This document shows, in pieces, positions 27,788 to 36,403 of a DNA stretch of 64,000 bases. A program made the position numbers and the translations under genes. Below the pieces are notes generated by a model. It was not told the DNA's origin and searched no databases. It saw nothing but the letters and a program-made list of their open reading frames with translations. The DNA is taken from positions 36,432 through 100,431 of the forward strand of contig CALFCF010000023.1 in NCBI GenBank assembly GCA_937951345.1. The letters are read 5' to 3'. Numbering within the stretch: the stretch's first letter is position 1; each line of letters opens with the position of its first letter. This stretch comes from an uncultured Granulosicoccaceae bacterium. Lineage in GTDB: Bacteria > Pseudomonadota > Gammaproteobacteria > Granulosicoccales > Granulosicoccaceae.

Positions 27788-28903
27788 ATGAAAGTTGGTG
27801 TACCAAAAGAAATAAAAAAGCAGGAAAATCGTGTCGGCCTGGTTCCTGTTTCGGTCAAAGAATATGTAAACAACGGACACGATGTGGTTGTTGAGACTCT
27901 CGCCGGCGAGGGCATCGGTGTGTCCGACGATCAATACCGTGCTGCCGGAGCGACGATCATCGACACCGCAGAGGAAATCTTTGCAACTGCAGATATGGTC
28001 GTTAAGGTCAAAGAGCCACAACCGGTTGAGTGGTCACAACTACGGCCGTCGCAAATTCTTTACACCTATCTGCACCTTGCACCTGATCCGGAGCAAACAC
28101 ACGGCTTGCTTGAATCAGGCTGCAGTGCGATCGCTTACGAGACAATAACCGACAGTGAGGGTGGCTTGCCATTGCTTGCGCCGATGTCTGAGGTTGCGGG
28201 ACGACTGTCTATACAAGTAGCGGCACAAAGCCTTGAACGACACAACGGCGGCAAGGGCTTATTGATGGGAGGTGTGCCGGGAGTCGCACCGGCACGTGTC
28301 GTCATCATTGGTGGTGGAAATGTAGGAACCAATGCAGCAAAGATAGCAGTAGGCATGGGTGCGGAAGTTTCGATACTGGATCGATCAATCGAAAGAATGC
28401 GCCAGTTGGATGACTTGTTCAATGGGCGAGTCCGCACTATTTACTCAACCGCAGCAGCGCTTGAACATGAAGTATCGCAAGCAGACGTCATTGTCGGTGC
28501 TGTGCTTATCCCGGGTGCCTCAGCCCCCCGGTTGGTAACCCGGAAGATGTTGTCTTCGATAGAAGACGGGTCAGTAATGGTGGATGTTGCAATTGACCAG
28601 GGTGGTTGCTTTGAAACATCTAAAGCTACAACGCATGCAGAACCGACCTACGTGGTAGATGGTGTAGTTCACTATTGCGTTGCGAATATGCCTGGTGCAG
28701 TTGCACGCACCTCAAGCTATGCATTGAATAACGCAACCCTGCGTCATGGAATCGCTTTGGCAAATAATGGGTTGTCGGCGCTAAGCGACGTGCATCTGGC
28801 AAACGGGCTAAATGTGCACGAAGGCAAGATCACCAATCAGGCGGTAGCGACAAGCCTCGGGATGGAATATGTATCACCTTCTGCGCTTAAATTCGCTGCC
28901 TGA
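27788..28903 (+). CDS. ald: Alanine dehydrogenase
   Basis: Cytoplasmic NAD-dependent L-alanine dehydrogenase (alanine to pyruvate plus ammonium, reversible), 371 residues, the normal length. It begins M-K-V-G-V-P-K-E-I-K. The active-site K-V-K-E-P-Q Lys and H-L-A-P-D His, the nucleotide motif I-G-G-G-N-V-G and V-A-I-D-Q-G-G are present. AGGAGA lies 6-7 nt before the ATG. It converges on the Old Yellow Enzyme gene with 8 bp between stop codons, both of which fall in a small inverted repeat (GCCTGA/TCAGGC, 28898-28917). It releases or assimilates ammonium, the ligand of the Amt fusion 2 kb away. Confidence 0.95.
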   Translation: MKVGVPKEIKKQENRVGLVPVSVKEYVNNGHDVVVETLAGEGIGVSDDQYRAAGATIIDTAEEIFATADMVVKVKEPQPVEWSQLRPSQILYTYLHLAPDPEQTHGLLESGCSAIAYETITDSEGGLPLLAPMSEVAGRLSIQVAAQSLERHNGGKGLLMGGVPGVAPARVVIIGGGNVGTNAAKIAVGMGAEVSILDRSIERMRQLDDLFNGRVRTIYSTAAALEHEVSQADVIVGAVLIPGASAPRLVTRKMLSSIEDGSVMVDVAIDQGGCFETSKATTHAEPTYVVDGVVHYCVANMPGAVARTSSYALNNATLRHGIALANNGLSALSDVHLANGLNVHEGKITNQAVATSLGMEYVSPSALKFAA

Positions 28904-28911
28904 ACCTCAAA

Positions 28912-30060
28912 TCAGGCCTCATTCTGGCGCTTGATTTGAGCACGGCGATCGACACCCCATTTGTACTGAGGGGGCCACAAATCAAACTCCGGATCAGCGT
29001 TGAGCTGTTGAGCCGCATGTAAAGGCCAGAAAGGGTCGTACATAATCTCCCGGCCCAGCGCAACAAGATCAGCGCGACCGGAGGCAACAATGTCTTCAGC
29101 CTGATCGGCGTCGACAATGACGCCGACGGCCATACTTTTTAATTCCGTCTCCTGCTTGATACGTTCTGCATAGGGCACCTGAAAACCAGGTGCTCTGGCC
29201 GAACTATGGGTTAGCGGTTTGCCGCCATCATCTGTACGGAAACGCGGTGCACCGGCAATACCTCCAGACGAGCAATCAACCACATCAACTCCCGCTTCAC
29301 CCAGCATGCCCGCAAGTGCGACGGAATCGTCCATCGTCCAACCGTCATCGCGACCGTCTACTGCAGAAATACGCATGAAGACGGGAATGTCAGGTCCTGC
29401 TTCTTCACGAACCGCTCGCGCCAATTCCACGGGATAGGCACAGCGGCCACGTAAGTCGCCACCGTATTCATCGCTTCGCTGGTTGGAAACCGGTGACAAA
29501 AAGCTATGCAGCAAATAACCATGAGCTGCATGTAGCTCAATAACTTTGAATCCTATCTCCAGAGAACGTCTGGTTGCCGATACAAAAGCATCTGTCAGCT
29601 TTACTAAATCAGCTTTACTGAGTTCACGCGGCTGCTGAAAATTGTCGGCCACGGCTATAGCACTAGGCCCTACAACCGGCCACGCATCAGGATGATCAGC
29701 TGCTAACGGCTGACCACCTTCAAACGGTGGAGAAGTAGATGCCTTTCGTCCTGCATGCGCCAGCTGAATTCCCGGTACGACACCCATAGAATGAATGAAA
29801 TCGACGATGGGTCTTATCGATTCAGCCTGTTTATCATTCCAGATACCCAGGCAACTGGGCGTTATTCTGCCGATCGCTTCAACAGCTGTCGCTTCAGTAA
29901 AAACCAGTCCAGCCTTTCCCCGTGCAAACGTACTCAGGTGTGCAAAATGAAAGGGCTGCGCTACACCCTCGCTTGCCGAGTACATGCACAGCGGAGAAAC
30001 TACCACGCGATTCGGGAGTGTTACACCGCGAATCGTAAGAGGGCTAAACAGTTGAGACAT
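28912..30060 (-). CDS. Old Yellow Enzyme family NADH:flavin oxidoreductase (YqjM/NamA-like)
   Basis: FMN-dependent ene-reductase of 382 residues. N-terminal L-F-S-P-L-T-I-R-G, then P-L-C-M-Y-S-A with the Cys typical of the YqjM subclass, Q-L-A-H-A-G-R-K-A, the substrate-binding H-A-A-H-G-Y-L-L-H-S-F-L-S-P and a C-terminal FMN-phosphate region (A-L-G-R-E). Members reduce activated C=C bonds. The gene is separate from the EamA gene upstream (113-nt gap). Confidence 0.93.
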   Translation of the reverse strand: MSQLFSPLTIRGVTLPNRVVVSPLCMYSASEGVAQPFHFAHLSTFARGKAGLVFTEATAVEAIGRITPSCLGIWNDKQAESIRPIVDFIHSMGVVPGIQLAHAGRKASTSPPFEGGQPLAADHPDAWPVVGPSAIAVADNFQQPRELSKADLVKLTDAFVSATRRSLEIGFKVIELHAAHGYLLHSFLSPVSNQRSDEYGGDLRGRCAYPVELARAVREEAGPDIPVFMRISAVDGRDDGWTMDDSVALAGMLGEAGVDVVDCSSGGIAGAPRFRTDDGGKPLTHSSARAPGFQVPYAERIKQETELKSMAVGVIVDADQAEDIVASGRADLVALGREIMYDPFWPLHAAQQLNADPEFDLWPPQYKWGVDRRAQIKRQNEA

Positions 30061-30173
30061 AATTAAATCAACCTTATAAAAATTGACAACAAAAGATATC
30101 TTTTATCCCCGGAAAGAGGCCAACAGGAACCTCAAAACCAGTGATAACAGGTAGCACTGGACTTTGCTAAATA

Positions 30174-31082
30174 CTAAATACCAAATAACAGCAATAGGAG
30201 TATACCGGTAATCACCATCGCACAGCCTGCATATTCAAGCATACTGACTTCTTCGCGAAATATCCTGGATGTCACCAGAAAACTGAACAGCAGCTCCACC
30301 TGACCAAGAGCCCTTACATGACTTGCATTTTGTAATGTAAAAGCTGTAAACCAGCAAGCAGAGGCTAACATGCCTGACACACCTACAAGCGACGACCATC
30401 GCCAGGACTTAATCACGCTGATAATCTGACCAGGCTCTTTTATAAGAAGCCATATTCCCATCAGCACCGTCTGTAAAGTCAGTGCAAGCATTAACGCAAA
30501 TGCTGCTGACATCAACACATTAGGATGGTTAAGCGCAAGCGATGCACCACGGAAAAAAATCACAGACGCACCCAAACCTAATGCTGCGAAAAGTGCATAA
30601 ACGGTTGCCGGGTTTGCCAAGCCGCTTATGATCGTCGTTGGTGAAAGCTGTTGCTGACCGGCCGACAACGCAAACAACCCGAACACGCAAAGGAGGATGC
30701 CAAGAGCTTCTATAATCGTCAGAATGTCGCCCAGCAACAAAAAACCCAATATCGCGACGATCAGGATCTCGAGTTTTGAAATAACGGTCGCGACAGCGAA
30801 ACTCCGGTAATTAAACGCTTTTAGCAGAGCTACAGTTGCCAGTATCTGTGAGACGGCACCACACAGGCAAAATAGCCAGAATTTAAGCGAAAGCGAAGGC
30901 CAGGCACTGCCGGTTAGGTGCTGAACCGTAAAACAATAAAGAATTGCCCATGGCAAAGCGAAGATAAACCGTGAATAGGCCGCTCCCTGACCACTCAAAA
31001 CACCGGTTAAATGCTTTTGCAGAGCAGAGCGTAAGTTTTGAAAAAAAGCTGCAGCCAGCGTTACCGGTATCCAGACGGGCAT
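30174..31082 (-). CDS. EamA/DMT-family transporter
   Basis: Ten-helix inner-membrane transporter of 302 residues made of two EamA repeats. The second half ends in the family's E-V-S-M-L-E-Y-A-G-C-A-M-V-I-T-G segment. Substrate unknown; the superfamily exports amino acids or other metabolites. It starts 10 nt after the selO stop codon, so the two are probably co-transcribed. Confidence 0.88.
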   Translation of the reverse strand: MPVWIPVTLAAAFFQNLRSALQKHLTGVLSGQGAAYSRFIFALPWAILYCFTVQHLTGSAWPSLSLKFWLFCLCGAVSQILATVALLKAFNYRSFAVATVISKLEILIVAILGFLLLGDILTIIEALGILLCVFGLFALSAGQQQLSPTTIISGLANPATVYALFAALGLGASVIFFRGASLALNHPNVLMSAAFALMLALTLQTVLMGIWLLIKEPGQIISVIKSWRWSSLVGVSGMLASACWFTAFTLQNASHVRALGQVELLFSFLVTSRIFREEVSMLEYAGCAMVITGILLLLLFGI

Positions 31083-31092
31083 TGTGTGTATT

Positions 31093-32643
31093 TCAGGTGC
31101 CGCAAAACGTTTGCGTGACCCGCTGATCGGCTTCGGGTGGCAGTCTGTAGTCAGCGAAACGGGGATCGTCGGAATATGGGTTTTTCACAGCGTCGAGTAA
31201 CTCAAGAAACGGTGCGTAGTTTTCATCGCAGCCGGCAGCTATTGCCTGTTCGATCTGATGGTTTCGTGGAATTATCGTTGGATTGGATGCCAGCATGCCA
31301 GTCACTGCATGTTGCCGTTTAGCAGTATCTTCAGGCAGGCTACTCATCCAGTGGACAGTCCACTCGATTAATTCATTCTGTAGATTCGCGTTCGAATGAA
31401 ACTGGCTTAAAAAATCATTCAATGCTGATTGTTGCTGTTGATTCAGATTGTCTTGAGTCTTTACCTGATCAATACGAATTTGCGCCGCAGCCAATTCTGC
31501 CAGATGCCGGAAGGTCAATGGAAAATCAGCGTTACCACGCTCCATCAGTTCGAATAGTTCATTCGATAGATCGCTAATAGGTTGTGCCCGTGGTGGATTT
31601 TCATTTAAATCAACGCCTAGTTTTTTTGCCATTCCAACCTGATAGTAAGATTCATATCTCGCAGGAAATGCGTCGATGCTCTTCTGGGCTGCTGCTACTG
31701 CCAACTCCTGATCTTCGTTAATCTGTGAAAGCAGGCATTGTGCAAGTACGGCCATGTTCCACTGCGCAATACCCGGCTGATTGCGATACGCGTAACGACC
31801 TTTAACATCTATTGAACTGAATACTTTACCCGCAGAGTATTCATCCATAAACGCACACGGACCGTAATCAATGGTTTCCCCGGATACATTCATATTATCG
31901 GTGTTCATCACGCCATGTATGAAGCCGATACACTGCCATTTCGCGATCAATTGAGCTGTGCGCTCTGATACTGCGTCAAGAAACGCGATCGCTTTGTTAT
32001 CGGCGTCAGCTATATCCGGATAAAAACGCGCTATCGCATAATCAAGCAAGGTTTGTAACTCGTCTTGCATCCCTCTGCCAAGAAAGTATTCAAATGTACC
32101 TACGCGAATATGGCTGCGGGCGATACGGACCAGTACGGCTCCCGGTAGAGCACTTTCTCGGTAGACAGTTTCACCAGTTGTTACTGCAGCCAGTGCACGG
32201 GTAGTGGGAACACCTAAGGCGTGCATGGCTTCACTGAGAAGGTACTCGCGCATCACCGGTCCAAGCCAGGCCCGACCATCACCGCCACGCGAAAACGGGG
32301 TTCGTCCGGCTCCCTTGAGTTGCACGTCGAAGCGTGTGCCGCCGGATTCTAAAACTTCACCCAGTAATATGGCCCGACCATCACCCAGTTGCGGTACCCA
32401 ACCACCAAACTGATGGCCGGCATAAGCCATTGCCAGTGGTGCGGCATCACCGGGTACGTGATTGCCGGCAAGAAGCGCAATACCATCGGGAGAAGTTAAA
32501 AACTTTGCATCGAATCCAATCTGCTTAGCGACAGCGTGATTCAGACAAACAAGCGCAGGATTTGCTACAGGCACAGGAGCCTGACGCGCAAAAAATACTT
32601 CAGGCAAACGGGCGAAACTGTTATCGAACTCCGGTATCAACAT
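31093..32643 (-). CDS. selO: SelO/YdiU-family protein adenylyltransferase (Cys form)
   Basis: Pseudokinase-fold enzyme that transfers AMP to protein hydroxyl side chains. 516 residues, slightly longer than E. coli YdiU. Landmarks: A-Y-A-G-H-Q-F-G-G-W-V-P-Q-L-G-D-G-R-A near the N-terminus, D-V-Q-L-K-G-A-G-R-T-P-F-S-R and F-I-H-G-V-M-N-T-D-N-M. The protein ends C-G-T; the antepenultimate residue is the position of selenocysteine in animal SelO and here is an ordinary TGC Cys. It lies beside the selenocysteine genes but does not itself use Sec. First gene of a probable selO-EamA operon. Confidence 0.93.
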   Translation of the reverse strand: MLIPEFDNSFARLPEVFFARQAPVPVANPALVCLNHAVAKQIGFDAKFLTSPDGIALLAGNHVPGDAAPLAMAYAGHQFGGWVPQLGDGRAILLGEVLESGGTRFDVQLKGAGRTPFSRGGDGRAWLGPVMREYLLSEAMHALGVPTTRALAAVTTGETVYRESALPGAVLVRIARSHIRVGTFEYFLGRGMQDELQTLLDYAIARFYPDIADADNKAIAFLDAVSERTAQLIAKWQCIGFIHGVMNTDNMNVSGETIDYGPCAFMDEYSAGKVFSSIDVKGRYAYRNQPGIAQWNMAVLAQCLLSQINEDQELAVAAAQKSIDAFPARYESYYQVGMAKKLGVDLNENPPRAQPISDLSNELFELMERGNADFPLTFRHLAELAAAQIRIDQVKTQDNLNQQQQSALNDFLSQFHSNANLQNELIEWTVHWMSSLPEDTAKRQHAVTGMLASNPTIIPRNHQIEQAIAAGCDENYAPFLELLDAVKNPYSDDPRFADYRLPPEADQRVTQTFCGT

Positions 32644-32743
32644 GCACTGTTAGTTCTTTTGACAATAGCCTGGCTTAAACAAGCGTTCGAATCCGGTACC
32701 AAGCAACGCTAGAGAAACAGTTGCCGTGTCCAGACTATTCCCG

Positions 32744-33268
32744 CTATTCAGGTGGACTCACTAATCCTGCACCACCCGGATCGGTTTGGGTTTTCGATGC
32801 CGATATATTAATGACGGCGAGGACTACACCAAGAATTAGTATCGATACCGCCGCCTTGAACAATGACCCACCATCCGGTTCTCCTTGATGCAGCACTTCG
32901 ATTCCCAAAGGAGTGAATAAATGGAAGAAAACCGCGCCAACCATTACCGCAGAAGCCATCAGACCACCAACCACATGCCATCGCGCTCGAATACCACGCC
33001 AACTTTTACCGCTGGCTCGACGCGTCAGCATAACAAACCCCGGCAACAGCAAAACAACGCAGGTAATTAGTTCAAAGGCACCGACAACATAGGAGCCGAA
33101 TGCTGAGAACAAGTCACCCAACGCCGGGACAAACCCTCCCATCCATTCACCGATGGTATTAAAGATGTGTTGCGTATCCGGATGTCGGGAAAATTTATAG
33201 GGCAACGACAATAAAAAGACGTAGCAGATCCAAGCAACAATAAACCAGCTAATGAGTGCACGTATCAT
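32744..33268 (-). CDS. DoxX-like membrane protein
   Basis: Four-helix membrane protein of about 174 residues from ATG 33268, preceded by AAAGG at 8 nt. An upstream in-frame start (33334) would add 22 residues. Helices lie at roughly residues 5-20, 45-80, 95-115 and 140-165. The pattern resembles the DoxX superfamily but I see no decisive motif. Located between tRNA-Sec and selO on the same strand. Confidence 0.65.
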   Translation of the reverse strand: MIRALISWFIVAWICYVFLLSLPYKFSRHPDTQHIFNTIGEWMGGFVPALGDLFSAFGSYVVGAFELITCVVLLLPGFVMLTRRASGKSWRGIRARWHVVGGLMASAVMVGAVFFHLFTPLGIEVLHQGEPDGGSLFKAAVSILILGVVLAVINISASKTQTDPGGAGLVSPPE

Positions 33269-33399
33269 ATCGATCGCCTTTTGTACGGGTGAGGGCAGCG
33301 CTGCGGCAAGCTGAAATGCGTCTACAAGTACCAAGTCAAACAGTGTTCATCCGACACAATACCACTATTTTAATACTACAGGGTTCAAGACAGGCGAAC

Positions 33400-33497
33400 T
33401 GGCGGAAGAGCGCAGGAGTCGAACCTACCAGACTGGGATTACGCCAATCTCAACGGGTTTGAAGCCCGTGTGGGCCACCGGGCCACAATCCTCTTCC
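33400..33497 (-). tRNA. selC: tRNA-Sec (anticodon UCA)
   Basis: Selenocysteine tRNA, 98 nt including an encoded CCA (33400-33402). The 5' end GGAAGAG pairs with CTCTTCC. The eighth acceptor position, specific to bacterial tRNA-Sec, faces G against G instead of pairing. Anticodon stem ACGGG/CCCGT with loop CTTCAAA, identical to the E. coli selC loop, gives anticodon UCA (complement at 33460-33462). The long variable arm forms about seven pairs (AGATTGG / CCCAGTCT with one wobble), and the T arm GTAGG-TTCGACT-CCTGC is standard. Together with SelA and SelB it allows UGA to be read as selenocysteine. Transcribed opposite to the selenoprotein, selA and selB. Confidence 0.96.
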
Positions 33498-33509
33498 AGA
33501 GAACAGCCT

Positions 33510-33539
33510 ATTATCCTGTAGATCTGTGCAACATGACAA
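33510..33539 (-). promoter_or_regulatory. Promoter of tRNA-Sec
   Basis: On the minus strand: TTGTCA (5 of 6 to TTGACA), an 18-bp spacer and GATAAT (5 of 6 to TATAAT). The -10 box ends 12 nt before the mature 5' end of the tRNA, a normal distance for a tRNA promoter. Confidence 0.7.
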
Positions 33540-33642
33540 GATAAGAAACCAGGATTCGGTTTGGGCATTGACCGGCCTGGGACGTACAGCGAGAATTATC
33601 CGACGCAGAAAATGATTTATAAAATAAAAAGTTGAAAACCCT

Positions 33643-34815
33643 ATGGTTAGACTAGCTGATCTACACGAAGCCGGGCGCAGCAGCGCGCAGGAGTTGGCTT
33701 GCCCGTCGTTCGACGATCATCCTTTTACGGCCGCTGTAAAACCTGAAGCGCGAAAACTGGCACTGGTGTCATCGGCCGGGTTAATCGCACGAGGGGATGC
33801 ACCTTTTGCGCGAGGCGATTCAGGCTATCGCAGGATAGACGGGACAACTCCTGCGCGCGACATTTTGATCAGCCATTTATCTGTCAACTTTGACCGCTCT
33901 GCAGCGATAGATAATATCGAAACCATCCTTCCCAGACAGTTATCACAACAACTAGTGAAGGAGGGATCGCTTGGCTCGGTCGCTGATACGCACTATTCGT
34001 TCATGGGTGCGACGGAGCCCGAGAAAATGGTATCGGCCTGCAACACTTTGGCTAACGAGTTAAAAAACAACGGTGTAAACACTGTCGTACTACTACCAGT
34101 TTGACCGAATTGCACGCGTGCCGTGAGCGCGCTGGCGGTTTATCTCGAACGATTAGGCCTGACTACAGTGGTTATTGGATTGATAAAAGAACACTTGCAG
34201 AAAACACGACCACCCAGAAGCCTTTGGGTGCCGTTTGAGCTTGGCCGCCCATTAGGCGGATGGTTCAACAAGGGGGAGTTTCAGCTTGATGTGCTGCGCG
34301 ATGCGCTCTCACTGCTCGAACGAGACAAAGACGCTGCCAGGGACATTAAGGATTACCCGTTGGAAGATCCAACCGAGAAACCTGATACTGACTGGCAGCC
34401 ACCTCTGTCAAAAATGAATTCACTTACCGAAGAATTTGAGCAGCTCGAACCGGTATGGAAACAGCGTGTTGAATTCGCCGCAGGAACCGCTACCGGAGTC
34501 TCGAGCATGTCAGTATCTGACGGTATAAATATGCTTGAAAAGCTAAATACCGAATCAGCGAATTTCAATCCTTTTCCACAGCGTGAAGGGGGGTTCTATC
34601 GGATAAAATTGATCGCTGATGATATCAAAACATACTACATCGAAGCGGCTCTCGCCTCAGGTAGGCCAAATAGTGATCAGATAGGACGATGGTTCTGGCA
34701 TGACTCACGAGCAGGGTCAATTTTGCGACACCTGCGGGAGAATAATCTGGGTTCGGATGATAAACCCAGACAGTTTGTCTGTAGCCGTTTGTTGGTACCC
34801 GGTAAATGGCTTTAG
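33643..34815 (+). CDS. GrdB/PrdB-like selenoprotein, UGA at codon 154 read as Sec
   Basis: Predicted selenoprotein of 390 residues in the glycine/betaine/sarcosine/D-proline reductase selenoprotein B-like family. The frame from ATG 33643 meets TGA at 34102-34104 and continues in the same frame to 34815. Homology runs unbroken across it: V-V-L-L-P-V-[U154]-P-N-C-T-R-A-V, giving a redox U-x-x-C motif. Conserved family blocks lie on both sides: H-L-S-V-N-F-D-R, H-Y-S-F-M-G-A-T-E-P before, and R-P-P-R-S-L-W-V-P-F-E-L-G-R-P-L-G after. Clostridial relatives act in amino-acid reductases; in aerobic proteobacteria the role is unknown. A C-terminal region of about 120 residues follows. It precedes selA by 83 nt on the same strand, so selenoprotein, selA and selB may form one operon. 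Conventional gene callers would split it in two. Confidence 0.9.
34102..34138 (+). promoter_or_regulatory. Putative bacterial SECIS hairpin after the Sec UGA
   Basis: Just downstream of the UGA the mRNA can form CGCG (34115-34118) with CGCG (34128-34131) around a 9-nt TGCCGTGAG loop, extended below by GC (34112-34113) with GC (34135-34136). The loop starts about 15 nt after the UGA, near the usual bacterial SECIS spacing. Hand-folded only. Confidence 0.4.
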
Positions 34816-34898
34816 CGGGATCATATACTCCTTACAGTTAATGATCGATAGTGTGAAAATGTTTTTCCTGTATGCGATTGCAGCAATAAATAAAAAAC

Positions 34899-36380
34899 AT
34901 GACATCTGATTCACGCCAACTGCTGCGATACATTCCGTCGATCGACAAATTACTGGGCGAGTCAATTGCGACAACGCTTGTAGATCGTTACGGCAGACAA
35001 AGCGTGGCGTCTACCTATCGTGCCACTGTAACCGCCTGCCGGGACTCGTTGCTGACAAAATCATCCAGTAACGACCATGAACACCAACAGCTTTTACAGT
35101 GCCAATCTACGGATGATTTTAGTACCTTGATCCATCAATTGACTGAAGAGCAGTTAAACCAGACCGCACAAGCTTCCTTAAAGCCTGTGATAAATGCTAC
35201 CGGTACTGTGCTGCACACCAATCTGGGGCGTGCTTTGTTGCCGGATGTTGCGATTGAAGCGATACGCACAATAGCAGCGCAACCCAGCAATCTTGAATTT
35301 GATCTGACGAACGGAAAACGCGGTGATCGCGACAGTCACGTGATGGATTTGATCTGCGAGCTAACAGGAGCGGAAGCAGCCACCGTAGTGAATAACAATG
35401 CGGCAGCGGTTTTACTGGCACTTAATTCAGTTGCTGAGACCGGCAGTGTTGCGGTATCCCGGGGGGAGCTGGTTGAGATCGGTGGTAGCTTCCGCATCCC
35501 CGATGTAATGAAAAAGGCAAATTGCCACTTAATTGAAGTGGGAACTACCAATAGAACTCATCTGAAAGATTTTGAAGCGGCAATCGACCAGGGCGCAAAC
35601 GCAATTATGCGAGTGCATACCAGCAACTACCGTATTGACGGGTTTACCGCGACGGTGGAAGAGCACGAACTTGCCAGATTGTGTCAGGAAAATAACATCG
35701 CATTCCTGAATGATCTCGGCAGTGGTGTATTGGTTGACTTGACTCAATTCGGTTTGCCACCTGAGCCGACGGTTAAAGAAGCTATTCTTGCCGGTGCTGA
35801 CATCGTTACGTTCAGTGGCGACAAACTGCTTGGTGGACCGCAATGCGGAATCCTCGTCGGCACAAAACACTGGATAGATAAAGTACGAAAAAATCCGCTT
35901 AAACGCGCACTTCGAACCGACAAACATACACTTGCAGCTTTGGAGGCACTTTTAAGACTTTATCGAAACCCGGAAAAACTTACGCACGCAATTCCGGCAA
36001 TGCGTTACATTACGCGCTTAACCACAGATATCAATGCAACAGCCAAGGCGCTACTGCCGGCAGTAAGTGATCACTTTGGTTCACATTGCGATGTCACTAT
36101 TGAATCCTGCGCGAGCCAGATCGGTAGCGGTGCATTGCCAGTTCAGAATCTTGACAGCGTCGCCATTACGATCAAACCTCTAACTGAATCTTCAGCGTCA
36201 GACAGTAACAGCCGGGAAACTACAAGTGTTGATGCAATTGCAACCGCATTGCGCGCGCTGCCAATACCTGTCATCGGGCGAATTCATCGTGGAGCGGTGT
36301 GGCTTGATATGCGCTGTATCGAAAATACTGAACAGTTCACTGCTAATCTTGCGCAAAACGTCTCGCAAGCACACAAGTAA
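34899..36380 (+). CDS. selA: L-seryl-tRNA(Sec) selenium transferase SelA
   Basis: PLP enzyme that converts seryl-tRNA(Sec) to selenocysteinyl-tRNA(Sec) using selenophosphate. 493 residues. The N-terminal tRNA-binding region ([10 protein letters not shown]), [15 protein letters not shown] and the PLP-lysine motif [13 protein letters not shown] are all present. Its gene stands 23 nt before selB. selD, which makes selenophosphate, must lie elsewhere. Confidence 0.97.
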   Translation: MTSDSRQLLRYIPSIDKLLGESIATTLVDRYGRQSVASTYRATVTACRDSLLTKSSSNDHEHQQLLQCQSTDDFSTLIHQLTEEQLNQTAQASLKPVINATGTVLHTNLGRALLPDVAIEAIRTIAAQPSNLEFDLTNGKRGDRDSHVMDLICELTGAEAATVVNNNAAAVLLALNSVAETGSVAVSRGELVEIGGSFRIPDVMKKANCHLIEVGTTNRTHLKDFEAAIDQGANAIMRVHTSNYRIDGFTATVEEHELARLCQENNIAFLNDLGSGVLVDLTQFGLPPEPTVKEAILAGADIVTFSGDKLLGGPQCGILVGTKHWIDKVRKNPLKRALRTDKHTLAALEALLRLYRNPEKLTHAIPAMRYITRLTTDINATAKALLPAVSDHFGSHCDVTIESCASQIGSGALPVQNLDSVAITIKPLTESSASDSNSRETTSVDAIATALRALPIPVIGRIHRGAVWLDMRCIENTEQFTANLAQNVSQAHK

Positions 36381-36403
36381 ACCGGACTTTATTCACCTTA
36401 CCC

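Noticed and set aside
31093..31110. SelO as a selenoprotein
   Set aside because: The antepenultimate codon is TGC (Cys); the TGA present is the normal final stop after C-G-T.
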